Of a stretch of 64,000 nt of DNA, positions 11,709-23,346 are shown piece after piece. The stretch is from assembly GCF_018687715.1 (NCBI RefSeq), contig NC_056753.1, positions 9,971,001 through 10,035,000 of the forward strand. Direction: 5' to 3'. Positions within the stretch are counted from its first letter, which is position 1. Each line of letters begins with the position of its first letter. A program made the position numbers and the translations under genes. The notes beneath the pieces were generated by a model. The model saw only the letters and a list, made by a program, of their open reading frames with translations. It had not been told where the DNA came from and ran no database searches. Source of the DNA: Carya illinoinensis. Lineage: Eukaryota; Streptophyta; Magnoliopsida; Fagales; Juglandaceae.

Positions 11709-12683
11709 TCATGATATATGTAAGAACGTAAGAACATGAACAACTGTCCTCTTACCAATACACATACACAATAATCCAATAAAGTTAAAAGTTAACTTAT
11801 AATGATTGTTGCGTGACGGTTAAAAAAATGATCGAAATAAAAAAAAATGTAAGTTGAGATTTCTAAATGTTGGAAACTCATCACTAACAGTTTAAAAACA
11901 TAAAAATATTAACTTAGAATAAAATTACCATTTTCAACATGTGGAAAAATGACTATTTTACCTTCTACTTAAGGATTTGACATTTGAACTCCAAAACTCA
12001 CCAAAATTTACATTTTACATATAAAATCATCTTAAATTCAAATATCTAATTAGAAAATTTCAAATACAACACAACTAAGTCAAACATGACATGGTAGAAA
12101 CATACATAGGCCAAATCCGTTTATTTTTATTCCAATTCTATCAAACCTCATTTCTCATGCTTAAACTAAAATATTGCAACTTGTAAAATCATATCCTATG
12201 ATCAAATAACATAAAAGAAAAGTGAACAAAACTCACTTCACAAAAATCACAAATCTTTTCAATACAACACTTCATGTTTTTAAACTTAAGCACAACCCTT
12301 GATTCTCAAGGTTTTATCTCTTTTTAAAATAAATCCAAGAACTCCAAAAGTTCAACAAAAAACTACCAATACATTCATAACTTGCTCCTACAAACTATCA
12401 TGCTTTGAATCATCAATCCAAAACCACAAAAATCCATCCTGAAGCATTCGGCCTTAACAATTTCCCCAAAACCGATTCCTACATAGTTTGGTTTTGATCA
12501 AACCATTTGATCTAAAACATTTTATGAAAACAATCATTAATAAAAAAATCATATGGTTAAAAATAGTTTCCTAAAATAGATCCAAGCATTAAACTCAAGA
12601 TCACATGACTAAATTTGCATCAAAATATCAATCTTCCCGAAAGCCTCAAATACATGACCTATCCGAACTCCTGGTAAAAAAAA
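11709..12683 (-). repeat. Family A 5' LTR, segment 2
   Basis: This stretch, from about 11812 on, matches 22190-23060 closely and in the same orientation, for example around CTCATCACTAACAGTTT and TTTGATCTAAAA. That shows it is family A LTR sequence between two family B insertions. No coding region is visible. It ends in the poly-A run where the 12684 element is inserted. Confidence 0.7.
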
Positions 12684-13761
12684 TGTGATGACCCGTTTTT
12701 ACGTGTATTTTCACTGAAGGGTTGTTTTTAATTTAATTAATATATTAGTTTATTTATTTTAAATTAATGTATTTTAAATTGGTTTTAATTTATTTGATGT
12801 GTTTAATTTATTTTAGTCGTTTTACGGTTTTTAATATCGTTTTCGGCGGATCGGTTTTTGGTCTCCGGAGTGAGAATTGGACCTCATTTCTTTTCTTTCC
12901 TCTTTTTCTTTTTCTCTTTTTCCTTTTCTTTTTCCTTCTTTTTCTTTCTTTTTCTTTCTTTTCTTCTTCTTTCTTCTCCTTTCTCTCCCACGTACGCATA
13001 GCTGCCCCTTTTTCTCATTCCCGTCGCCGCCACTTTGACCGGCCAGTTCTCCGCCGTCCGGCCACCGTTTAGTGCACCGCCACTACCATTCTCTTCCCCT
13101 TCCACCAGAGATCATTCCCACCAATTTTCAGAGCCATCGGACCAGCCGTTAGCTTTCAAGAGCCGCCGGAAGTCGCTGTACCTGCTCTATTTTTGCCCCT
13201 GTCGCCGGTTGCTTTCGCAGCCCAGAACCGCCGCTCGCCGATGGCGTGGCCTACACCACCCACTCAGTTTTCTTCCCCTCTCACCGGTGAACATCCCCAC
13301 CAAGTTTCACCTCCATCCGAGCCACCGTTAGCCACCACGAGCTCCTCCAAGCCATATGGTTTTTCACCGATTCCGGCGCCGTCGCACCACCTCCGGCCAC
13401 CATCTTTTCAAAGCTTCTTCCCCTACCTCTTGCCGACCTAAACCACTCATTTCCGGCCTCGATCCGTTGCCGGAGCAGCTCCCACGAGCTCAACTCCGTT
13501 CAGCCCCTTTTTGGCTTTCGACCGCCATTTCCACCACCACCCACGGCCAAAACTCATTTCCTTTAGCTTCATAAATATCTCAAGACCATTCCCTATTAAT
13601 TTCGTGCCTTGGTTTGTCCCCGTTCAAAAATGGGTAATTTATTACCCACGGCAACAGTGTAAATTACACTGTTACGTTGCTTTTCTTCCGCCGTTTGCAA
13701 CGCCGCAAGCTTTCTAAAAATACCATATAGCGCTGTAAGTATTTTCCAAACCCTATTTTCA

Positions 13762-13776
13762 GATTTAAATATATAT
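13762..13776 (+). promoter_or_regulatory. Possible LTR TATA element
   Basis: TTTAAATATATATTG lies about 45-55 bp upstream of the conserved CGGACTGAGTCCG palindrome, and the same arrangement recurs near 19806 and, on the minus strand, near 54880 and 62100. Position within the LTR fits a U3/R promoter. Assignment is by motif only. Confidence 0.4.
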
Positions 13777-14114
13777 TGCTCATTCAATTATTTATTGCTG
13801 CTGGTTGGTTGATTTCGGACTGAGTCCGAGGAGTTCGGGGGTCGGATGGATGGAGGACGGAGTTGCTTGATTTATTGTTTTATGGTTGGTTGTTTGTTTT
13901 GTGCATTGATAATTGAATTTGCATGGTGCATGCACGTGTATTTTATTTTATTTGAGAAATCCTGTTTTGCTGGCGTGAATGGATTTTCGGGTGCGTGTGT
14001 CTCTCGAGCCGAAGCTGGGATGAGTTATTAACTCGGTGGAGCTCCTCTGGTCACTCGGGAGTAGATAATACTGAGTGACGTCCCCTGAGTTGTCGCTGGG
14101 CGACGACGGGAGCG

Positions 14115-14256
14115 GGGCTAGAGGATGGCCTGGCCAAGTACGCGCGTGGTGCGAGTCTGGGCATCGCTCTACTCACCGACTCCGTGGCCCTTCGCTGGCG
14201 AGGGCTAGAGGATGGCCTCGCCAGGTACGCGCAGGGTGCGAGTCTGGGCATCGCTC
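14115..14256 (+). repeat. Tandem duplication inside the family B LTR
   Basis: Two copies of a roughly 85-bp unit containing GGCTAGAGGATGGCC, GTACGCGC and GCGAGTCTGGGCATCGCTC. The same duplication occurs in the 3' LTR (about 20160-20300). Confidence 0.8.
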
Positions 14257-14334
14257 GTTTAGGTGTCACATGCGTAGTCGTTACCTGCGGTGTGGCACAG
14301 AGCCAGGGTGTGCGGATGATCCCTAGGGAAGATC

Positions 14335-14730
14335 ATGGTGCATGCAAAACCAGATTTGTTTTTATGGTTTTCGGATGTGGGCCATTTTCTGGGAAAATGG
14401 CGAGTTTTGGTTTTGAGGCTTTTGATCCATTTTCTGGGAAAATGGTGGTTTGTGCCATTATCTGGGATAATGGCGAGGCTTGGTTTTGAGGATATGTTTT
14501 TATGGGCCAAATGGGTTTTTTTGGCGTGCGTGGTAAAAATGTGGTTTTACGGGACATGTGCATTGGCTTTTCTTGCATCCATGTTGCTTGAGTTCTATGT
14601 GTTTTTATCTGGTGGTGTTTGGGTTTTACTTACCTGCGGTACCATTTTTGGTTCCGTAGCTTTTAGTGCAGAGTTCGAGGATGAGGAGGAGGAGGCTGAG
14701 CCTGAGGATGCGGCTCCGCCGGGTTGCTGA
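14335..14730 (+). CDS. Acidic-tail ORF in 5' LTR (unknown)
   Basis: A 131-codon frame with a hydrophobic central part and the C-terminal tail EFEDEEEEAEPEDAAPPGC. The 3' LTR (20379-20774) holds the equivalent 131-codon frame with few changes. Only the last ~50 residues are shared with the more distant LTRs at 11196 and 61228. Nothing resembles a known domain. The 5' half overlaps the hairpin series, so its coding status is doubtful. Confidence 0.35.
   Translation: MVHAKPDLFLWFSDVGHFLGKWRVLVLRLLIHFLGKWWFVPLSGIMARLGFEDMFLWAKWVFLACVVKMWFYGTCALAFLASMLLEFYVFLSGGVWVLLTCGTIFGSVAFSAEFEDEEEEAEPEDAAPPGC
14382..14473 (+). other. Series of three hairpins in 5' LTR
   Basis: Perfect 8-bp stems with a TGG loop at 14382-14400 and 14427-14445 (CCATTTTC/GAAAATGG) and at 14455-14473 (CCATTATC/GATAATGG). 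The third differs on both arms in a way that keeps pairing. Confidence 0.85.
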
Positions 14731-14989
14731 TGTTTTGCTTTGTATTTGATATTATGATATATGCGTGTTTTGTAATATTTTATTTATGTAAGTTTTGGTC
14801 AGCTTTGTATTACGTTAAGAAAAATTCTGGTACTTAGTTATTGACTTGCTTTTCGCTGCGTTTTTCTCGTGCACTTTGTTGCCCTTGCACACACTTGGCA
14901 CACGTCGTTAGGGTGGTGACCCGTGATGTCATCATCCGGACGTCTCGATTTCCCCGTGTCCGTGCGTGGGGATTTGGGGGCGTCACAGG

Positions 14990-15001
14990 TGGTATCAGAG
15001 C
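14990..15001 (+). other. Primer-binding site, tRNA-iMet type
   Basis: TGGTATCAGAGC, complementary to the 3' end of initiator tRNA-Met, two bases after the LTR end at 14987. Confidence 0.95.
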
Positions 15002-15559
15002 AATTTGGCTCTGGGTAAAACCACATGTCCCGTAAGTAGTACCAGAATGTTTTTAAAGTTGTGTTTTAAAATTTATTTTAAGTAAAGTTGTTGTTTGATA
15101 TGTTTTAATTGTTTTATTTGTTTGGGCTCGTTTGCTTGTATGTATTTATTTAGTTGTGTTATTGCATGCTGGTTTCTTTTTTATGTTTTCTTGTTATGTG
15201 GTTTGGTTTGGGTTTTTAGTTTTATGTTGTTGGTTTTATTTGTTTTTCTTAAAGGGGGTCAAATGTTGTGTTGTGGCAGGAAGACGGTATAATCGAGGAT
15301 ACTATTATTAGGCAAGAACATTTAGTGTAGTAGGCTTAAATTTTTAGCGATGTGGTTTGCTTGTATGATGTTGAGGTCTGAAGGGAATGTCATGGTTTAG
15401 GCAATCTTTGTAAGGCAGGAACTTACGTAGCAATGAGGAGAGGGATTAGCTTTAAGTCGCTTAAGATAATTGAGGTCAAGGTTTTGTAGAATTTATGTAA
15501 CGAGGCTATAGGATAGGAGAGTGTAGGTTCAGCGAAGTTTAAGGATGTGTTTAAGGGAA
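15002..15559 (+). other. Non-coding leader of non-autonomous element
   Basis: T/G-rich leader without a supported reading frame. The region corresponding to the first part of gag in the family B relative (60100-60668) is not recognisable here. Confidence 0.6.
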
Positions 15560-16263
15560 TTTTGTTTAAGGATTGGGGTCTTTTGCCGCTGTAACCTGGC
15601 AGCGCTTCAAGAAGGAGTTTAATGACCGCTTCTTTCCCGCGTCGGTAAGGAAGCAAAAGGCGAGAGAGTTCTCAGATTTGGTCCAATGGGGGGGGCATGA
15701 CAGTGGAACAGTACGCCCGAAAATTTATAGAACTTGGACGATTTGCTCCCCACCTCATCGCCTTGGAGGAGATGCAGGCAGAGCGTTTCCAGGAGGGTCT
15801 ATGTTTTGATATACGCCGAATGGTGGTCAGCCACTGGATATCCACTTTTCAGGATTTAGTGGATGTGGTCACTCTTGTAGAGCGAGAGAATAATCTGAAT
15901 ATGGGCTCCCCTTCAGGACAAAAGAGGCGGAGTTTTACTGGTGAAGGAAGTAGTTCAGGTTCGCTTCAAAAGTTTGTTCAGCGGGCCGGGACTCGACCAT
16001 AAACAGCCTCGGGAGTGCGTATGGGAGGCCGAGTTCCAGTTTGTGGCAAATGTAATAAAGCTCATGAGGGTGAGTGTCGTCTGGGTAGTAATCAATGTTT
16101 TGAATGCAGTCAGACGGGGCATTTTGCTCGTGAGTGCCCTAGTCGAGTTCAAGAAAGCCGTGGAGCTCGTCGCAGTGGTAGAACTAACCAAAGGCATTTA
16201 GCTCGGGCTCGAATGTATGCAGTGACTCTTGGTACTGTTGGAGGCGAGGTTACGGAGACTTAG
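15560..16263 (+). pseudogene. Gag remnant with nucleocapsid zinc knuckle
   Basis: Translation gives GSFAAVTWQRFKKEF, FFPASVRKQKAREFSDLV and then, in a second frame, TVEQYARKFIELGRFAPHL and a CCHC knuckle (CFECSQTGHFAREC), closely similar to residues from about 85 onward of the Gag at 59403-60371. The frame changes at a G run near 15687-15697, and an in-frame TAA sits at 16000-16002. The capsid N-terminal part is absent. It cannot make a complete Gag; retention of gag alone is common in non-autonomous gypsy derivatives. Confidence 0.85.
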
Positions 16264-18713
16264 AATGCTAGAGTCATGGCATGATCTGGGTGATCTTTTA
16301 GGGAAGTAGAATAATTGAGTTCTTTAGTTCCGAGGAGTTTATGAAATGGTCTATAGCGTAGTAGTTTGTAAGTTCAACAAATTTCAAGGATAGATTTTAT
16401 GAAATTTCATTAAAGTTTTAAAGTTTGGGGCCTTATAGATTTTAGGAAAATAAGTTTATGGTAGTTAAGGTGTTAGGTTCGACAAGCTTTGGGGGGGAAA
16501 TAATTAAATTTCGAGTTTTAGATTTCGTGATTCGGATGGATAATTTGGTGACAATTGGGGCTTTAGATTTTACAAGCTTTTAAGGTGAATGTTTTTGATT
16601 AAAGCTACCAATCTTGAGAATTTCAAAAAAATGATTTATTATCTATTAATGTTTTAGAATTTAAAGGATTTGAGAGTCGATTTTTCTTTTATGGGATGTA
16701 AGTTCTTTGATCTTAGAGGTTCCGGAAGATGATTCTTGTTTGATTTAAGGTTTTAGAATTGCAGAATTGAAGGACTGATTTATAATTGGATTTGAGTTCT
16801 TAGTTTTACAGACTTAGTGCTGTAGCTTGATCTACTCTGTGAGTGATTAGTTTGTAACCATTAAAATGGGGTTGATTAGAGTTGAGTTATTGATATGAAA
16901 ATTTTTCTAGAGTAGATTTCTTTGAGGATTAGCGGTAATGGTCTATTTCGTGTATTTCTTCGAGGGTTGAAGATATCGAGCTAGTTTAGAAAATAATTAT
17001 TGTTAACTCGAGGTTGTAGTGGCAGATTTTAGGAAATGATTCTATTGATTCGAAAGATATAGGTCCATCAGGGTGTTGGAAATAGTAGATTTTGTGTTGA
17101 TATTGAATACGATTGAATTTGAGGCTATACGATCCGTAGACTTTTGGGAATGGATTCTTAACAAGTTTAAGGTATTCTCGGTACCAAACTTTAAGCAATG
17201 GCTAGTTGCTGATTTAAGGATATAAGTTGAGTAGATTCAGGAATGATTCTTGTTGAGTTGAGGATATAAGTCTAGGTGATGGAAATGTGATAATGGATCA
17301 CTTGTACGTTTGAATGATTTTTGGTGTTGGCTAAGAGTGCATGAGATCGATGAGTAGTAATGGTAAGTGCGTATGGATTCCGGGGAGTGCTGGTCCTAGT
17401 TTCAGCAATTTTTGGCTTGGTAGGAGTTGAAGAGGAATCTGTGTGATAATATTAAATTCAAGAGATTTTGGCTTTGGGTCGTTTGGTAAGTTGAACGGAA
17501 TGTATAGTCAAATCGGGTTACCCATTGGAATGATGGTTTGAAACGACTGTTGTATTCATCTTGAGAATTAATTGCGACTTGAAGTCATAGGAATTTAAAT
17601 TGGTGAGGCTATACTTTTCTTTGGAGATCAAGTATTCAATTGGGAGAATTGGGGATATGGTTGTTTAACTTGAAAGAGATCGTTAGGTCACCATGTGTGG
17701 TGTATGAAGTAATAAAGCAGTAGGATCCATGAGTGTTGTTTAATAGTTTTTGATGGATTGAAGATTTAAACAGTATGGCCTGTCTTGAGATTTATTTGTG
17801 AAGTGCTATGAAGAAATTAGTTGTGCTAAAACTAGAGTTTTTGAGAGTACAAGTAGGTGGGTGAGTTACCAAGAGCGTTTCGATTATGTCTAGGTGAAGT
17901 CAATGGTAGTTTATGGTGAGTTAGTTATTGCAAGATTAGATGTTATTCAAAATATAGGAAATGAGCTTGAAGTGTGGGATATCGGATAGAGGTTATAGGC
18001 GCTCTCGTTGGTTGGCTGGGAAGGATTTAGGCTTTTTGGAGATGTTCCTTATCTTTAGAAGAGACAGGTGTATTTTGGGATGATGTTATGTGTTTGCAAA
18101 TTGGGGCCTGGAGGTTGATTAGTACTGGTTTCCATCATCAATCAATGGATGTATTTTTGCGGAATGTTGGTTTTCGTTTAGGGCAGCGATGGCCAACTGA
18201 GGAATGAGTGGAGATTTGTGGTTTTTGGAAGCATATGATTTTCTATGAAAATGTGGTAAACGTTTTCTTGTGGTTAGGTGTGGATTGAGCTTGTACTTCA
18301 TGATATTAATTTTTGAGGATATAGCCTTTATGTATGTTGGTGAGTTATCAGAGTGCGCGCGAAAGCATGATTTTTGGAGATTCCTAGAAGTTCAATATTT
18401 TGTGTTGATTTCGAAGGATTAGTAGTGATTCGAAGTTTTAATGGGAGATTAATCTTTTGATCGTGCAATTTGGTTTATGGATGGTTAACTTTGGAAGTGG
18501 CTATTAAGTTACCAAAGTTGGAATGGGATGAAAGTTTGGAAGGTAAAGCAGAGACGTCGTGGATATTAGTAATTTATGGTGTGAAGATAATAACCATTGG
18601 ATTTATTGGGAGTTGTCGATGATATGTATCTCTTAGTTATATTCAGAGTTGTATCCTGTATCTTTTTAGCGCTGGTGGTTGATCTTGCAAATTTCGAGGA
18701 CGAAATTTGTTTT
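16264..18713 (+). other. 2.4-kb non-coding filler replacing pol
   Basis: No protease, reverse transcriptase, RNase H or integrase words are found in any frame. The plus strand is G/T-rich and built from loosely repeated phrases such as GAATGATTCTTGTTGA and TTGAGGATATAAG, at irregular spacing between about 16700 and 17300. The last ~40 bp (GATCTTGCAAATTTCGAGGA) match the sequence beside the polypurine tract of the coding family B element. Confidence 0.7.
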
Positions 18714-18727
18714 TAAGGGGGGGAGGA
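18714..18727 (+). other. Polypurine tract
   Basis: AAGGGGGGGGAGGA directly upstream of the 3' LTR start at 18728. Confidence 0.95.
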
Positions 18728-21031
18728 TGTGATGACCCATTTTTACGTGTATTTTCACTGAAGGGTTGTTTTTAATTTAATTAATATATTGGTTTATTTA
18801 TTTTAAATTAATGTATTTTAAATTGGTTTTAATTTATTTGATGTGTTTAATTTATTTTAGTCGTTTTACGGTTTTTAATATCGTTTTCGGCGGATCGGTT
18901 TTTGGTCTCCGGAGTGAGGATTGGACCTCATTTCTTTTCTTTCCTCTTTTTCTTTTTCCCTTTTTCCTTTTCTTTTTCCTTCTTTTTCTTTCTTTTTCTT
19001 TCTTTTCTTCTTCTTTCTTCTCCTTTCTCTCCCATGTACGCATAGCTTCCCCTTTTTCTCATTCCCGTCGCAGCCACTTTGACCAGCCAGTTCTCCGCCG
19101 TCCGGCCACCGTTTAATGCACCGCCACCACCATTCTCTTTCCCTTCCACCAGAGATCATCCCCACCAATTTTCAGAGCCATCGGACCAGCCGTTAGCTTT
19201 CGAGAGCCGCCGGAAGTCGCTGCACCTGCTCTGTTTTTGCCCCTGTCGCCGGTTGCTTTCACAGCCCAGAACCGCCGCTCGCCGGCGGCGTGGCCTATAC
19301 CACCCACCCAATTTTCTTCCCCTCTCACCGGTGAACATCCCCACCAAGTTTCACCTCCATCTGAGCCACCGTTAGCCACCACGAGCTCCTCCAAGCCATA
19401 TGGTTTTTCACCGATTCCGGCGGCGTCGCACCACCTCCGGCCACAATCTTTTCACAACTTCTTCCCCTACCTCTTACCGACCTAAACCACTCATTTCCGG
19501 CCTTGATCCGTTGCCGGAGCAGCTCCCACGAGCTCAACTCCGTTCAGCCCCTTTTTGGCCTTCGATCGCCATTTCCACCACCACCCACGGCCAAAACTCA
19601 TTTCCTTTAGCTTCATAAATATCTCAAGACCATTCCCTATCAATTTCGTGCCTTGGTTTGTCCCCGTTCAAAAATGGGTAATTTATTACGCACAGCAACA
19701 GTGTAAATTACACTGTTACGTTACTTTTCTTCCGCCGTTTGCAACGCCGCAAGCTTTCTAAAAATTCGATATAGCGCTGTAAGTATTTTCCAAACCCTAT
19801 TTTCAGATTTAAATATATATTGCTCATTCAATTATTTATTGCTACTGGTTGGTTGATTCCGGACTGAGTCCGAGGAGTTCGGGGGTCGGATGGATGGAAG
19901 ACGGAGTTGCTTGATTTATTGTTTTATGGTTGGTTGTTTGTTTTGTGCATTGATAATTGCATTTGCATGGTGCATGCACGTGTATTTTATTTTATTTGAG
20001 AAATCCTGTTTTACTGGCGTTAATGGATTTTCGGATGCGTGTGTCTCACGAGCCCAAGCCGGGATGGGTTATTATCTCGGTGGAGCTCCTCTGGTCACTC
20101 GGGAGTGGATAATACTGAGTGACGTCCCCTGAGTTGTCGCTAGGCGACGACGGGAGCGGGGCTAGAGGATGGCCCGGCCAGGTACGCGCGGGGCGCGAGT
20201 CTGGGCATCGCTCTACTCATCGACTCCGTGGCCCTTCGCTGGCGAGGGCTAGAGGATGGCCTGGCCAGGTACGCGCGGGGCGCGAGTCTAGGCATCGCTC
20301 ATTTAGGTGTCACATGCGTAGTCGTTAGCTGCGGTGTGGCACAGAGCCAGGGTGTGCGGATGATCCCTAGGGGAGATCATGGTGCATACAAAACCGGATT
20401 TGTTTTTATGGTTTTCGGATGTGGGCCATTTTCTGGGAAAATTGCGAGTTTTGGTTTTGAGGCTTTTGATCCATTTTCTGGGAAAATGGTGGTTTGGGCC
20501 ATTATCTGGGATAATGGCGAGGCTTGGTTTTGAGGATATGTTTTTATGGGCCAAATGGGTTTTTTTGGCGTGCGTGGTAAAAATGTGGTTTTGCGGGACA
20601 TGTGCATTGGCTTTTCTTGCATCCATGTTGCTTGAGTTCTATGTATTTTTATCTGGTGGTGTTTGGGTTTTACTTACCTGCGGTACCATTTTTGGTTTCG
20701 TAGCTTTTAGTGCAGAGTTTGAGGATGAGGAGGAGGAGGCTGAGCCCGAGGATGCGGCTCCCTCGGGTTGCTGATGTTATGCTTTGTATTTGATATTATG
20801 ATATATGCGTGTTTTGTAATATTTTATTTATGTAAGTTTTGGTCAGCTTTGTATTACGTTAAGAAAAATTCTGGTACTTAGTTATTGACTTGCTTTTCGC
20901 TGCGTTTTTCTCGTGCACTTTGTTGCCCTTGCACACACTTGGCACACGTCGTTAGGGTGGTGACCCGTGATGTCATCATCCGGACGTCTCGATTTTCCCG
21001 TGTCCGTGCGTGGGGATTTGGGGGCATCACC
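18728..21031 (+). repeat. 3' LTR of non-autonomous family B element
   Basis: Same length (2304 bp) and structure as 12684-14987, with scattered substitutions. The first hairpin has lost pairing by one change (GAAAATTG at 20437-20444). It ends GGGGCATCACC, with C in place of the expected final A. Confidence 0.9.
20379..20774 (+). CDS. Acidic-tail ORF in 3' LTR (unknown)
   Basis: Counterpart of 14335-14730, 131 codons, ending EFEDEEEEAEPEDAAPSGC. Changes between the two copies are few. Function unknown; it may not be translated. Confidence 0.35.
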   Translation: MVHTKPDLFLWFSDVGHFLGKLRVLVLRLLIHFLGKWWFGPLSGIMARLGFEDMFLWAKWVFLACVVKMWFCGTCALAFLASMLLEFYVFLSGGVWVLLTCGTIFGFVAFSAEFEDEEEEAEPEDAAPSGC

Positions 21032-22162
21032 GAAAAAAAAAAAAACCATATATTTAAAACCAATGCATTAAATCCTCAAACTAACAACCTAATGTATAAA
21101 TAAAAGTCTTAAGAACTTCACATGTAAATATTAAAGTCATTGGAGCATGCTTTCTCAACAAAAGATTCAAGCTTATTTAAAACATAATCTATTTTCAACC
21201 TTCCAATTTTCAACTTTTTGGATTTAAGTAAAACTTTCACCAAAATTTTATAACATGCAACGAATCTTCATCAATCTTATATATTAGCGTGTTAAATATA
21301 CACCATAATAACATCAGGCCAATATCTTGCTAATAACTAGGTCAAAATCATCAAAATATCACACATTGTCCAGTTTACTGCCCATAATGACCTCTTTATG
21401 CTTAAAACAACTTTTCGCCCAACCAATGACAATAAAATCAACATAGAAAGTCTAACAGAAACTAGACTAGAAGAAAAACAATGTTTGTGAAGGTAACTTT
21501 GGGAGAAAATACTTACAATTACTTTAAATAGGTTGAGCAAGGTAAGCTAGAAAATCTACCCGAGAGTTTCTCTAGTTTTCTCTCCAAGAAAAGGGTTTGA
21601 ATGTGACCAAATAAAAGGGGAAAGGACCTCTTGGTGCCAAGTGTCCAATATTATTCATCAAGTGTGGCTAAGATCTTTCCAAGTACCTAAATAAAACTTC
21701 TCTAACCTAATTTGCATATTCTAAACTGTGATTTTGAAAACATTGATCTAGGTGCTTACACTTAGGTTAATATTCACTCTAAAAAAGTGAAAAATAACTT
21801 TGTACTGTAATATTCATAATACCCTCAAAGTGCAAATCGTTTATCGAAATTTGACTCCAATGTGTCTCGAAATAATCAAAACGCGTTTTCAAACAAACAA
21901 TATTCTGGAAATAACAAATGGTTTCATTGTGCCATAACATATGCACTCGAAACTAATGGTATAGTCTATTTTTCATTCTTACACTGCTAAGTATCTCAAA
22001 TAAATAAAATCGCACTTCTAGCACCATAGCAACTGGCAATAGTGACTATACTCATATGCTAAAACCTATATGATTGGGTTGATTTGTGAAAACTTTCAGA
22101 CTTTTATGATGTTCCTATAGCCTAAAGAAAATCCTCTGGAGAATTTCTGGCAAGCTATTACA
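21032..22162 (-). repeat. Family A 5' LTR, segment 3 (start of LTR)
   Basis: Continues the family A LTR after the 12684 insertion and matches 23060-23345 and 28009-29662. It ends at 22162 with CTATTACA, so on the minus strand the LTR begins TGTAATAGCTTGCCAG, comparable with TGCAATAGCCC at 3716. About 0.9 kb present in the other copies is missing near 21626, where the sequence jumps from GGGGAAAGGACC to the TTGGTGCCAAGTGTCC segment. Confidence 0.7.
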
Positions 22163-23346
22163 CGTAGCATGATGAATTAAAATGTGCAAAATATGAAAAA
22201 TTGTAAGTAGAGATTTTTAAATGGCAGAAACTCATCACTAACAGTTTCGAAACATAAAGATTTTATTTTTTGAATAAAATTACCATTTTACCCCTCTACA
22301 TATGGGAAAATGACCATCTTACTACTAACTTACGGATTTTAAATCCTAACTCCAAAACTCACCAAAATTTAAATTCTTTATGTAAATTTTGTCCTAAATC
22401 TAAATATCTAATTAGAAAAATTTAAAACATATCACAACTACATCAAACATGACTAGGCCGAAACATATAGAGGCCAAATCTCTTGATTTTGTTGCAATTT
22501 TCATTTCTCATGCTTCAACCGAAATCTCAGTTCTCATGCTTCAACTGAAATATTGTAATATAAAAAAATCATATCCTATGTTCAAATAACATACAAGAAA
22601 ATTTAACAAAACTCACTTCGCAAAAATCACAAATCTTTACAATACAAAACTTCAAGTTTTTAAGCTTAAACACAACTCTTGGTTCTCATGGTTTTATCTC
22701 TTTTCAAAATAACTCTAAAAATTCCAAAATTTCAATAAGATACTTCCAATACATTCATAACACACTGCTAAGATCTAATATGCTTTGAATCAAAAAGCCA
22801 AAACCACAAAAATCATAAAAATTCAACTTAAAACATTTGGCCTTAACACTTTCACCAAAACTTAATCCATGTCGTTTGGTTTTGGTCAAACCATTTGATC
22901 TAAAATATTTCAAGAAAAAATCATAATTTGTCAATATCATATGGTTAAAAATCTTGTCCTAGAGTAGATCTAAGTATTAAACTCAAGATCACTTGGCAAA
23001 AATTGAATCAAAACATCAATCTACCCGTATGCCTCAAATTTGTGGATGAATAAAAAATTATATCTTTGAAACCAACACCATAAATCTTTAAACTAATATC
23101 CTAACATATAAATAAAAGTCTTAAGAACATCATATGTGAATATTAAAGTCATTAGAGCATGCTTTCCCAGCAAAAGATTCAAACGTATTCAAAACAAAAT
23201 CTGTTTTCAACTTTTTTTTACCTAAGTAAAAGTCTCATAAAAAACTTATCACATGCAACAAATCTTTATCAAACTTATATATTAGCATGTTAACTATATT
23301 CCATAAAAAATCAGACCAAGATCCTTCCAATAACCTGGTCAAAATC
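22163..23346 (-). repeat. Second family A LTR, segment 1
   Basis: Matches 11812-12660 and 21040-21340 in order. It adjoins the first LTR end directly at 22162/22163 and is interrupted by a further insertion at 23347. No gene is visible. Confidence 0.65.

Larger units (their letters stand above)
12684..14987 (+). repeat. 5' LTR of non-autonomous family B element
   Basis: Starts TGTGATGACCCG and ends GGCGTCACA. Parts in order: AT-rich start; pyrimidine tract (about 12885-12985); a GC-rich block whose many short open frames I regard as non-coding; a TATA-like AAATATATATTG near 13765; a CGGACTGAGTCCG palindrome near 13818; a duplicated segment (about 14115-14170 and 14200-14256); three hairpins; an acidic-tail ORF ending at 14730; and a T-rich 3' end. 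Confidence 0.9.
12684..21031 (+). mobile_element. Complete non-autonomous family B LTR retrotransposon
   Basis: Two LTRs of 2304 bp (12684-14987 and 18728-21031) flank a 3740-bp interior with a primer-binding site, a gag remnant and a polypurine tract. No reverse transcriptase or integrase can be found in the interior, so the element must have used proteins from a relative. LTRs, primer site and polypurine region match the coding family B element at 53747-63072. The final base of the 3' LTR appears changed from A to C. The target was a poly-A run (AAAAA left; GAAAA right), so the duplication is hard to define. High similarity of the two LTRs points to a fairly recent insertion. Confidence 0.9.

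Noticed and set aside
13733..13760. GTAAGT followed by TTTTCAG as an intron in the family B LTR
   Set aside because: The interval is about 25 bp, far too short for a plant intron.
12767..13787. Many Pro/Ser/His-rich and Lys/Glu-rich frames in the LTR GC block and pyrimidine tract
   Set aside because: They overlap on both strands, differ in frame between LTR copies, and reflect base composition.
14988..15003. tRNA gene at the GGTGGTATCAGAGC sites
   Set aside because: These are primer-binding sites complementary to a tRNA end; no tRNA cloverleaf is present.
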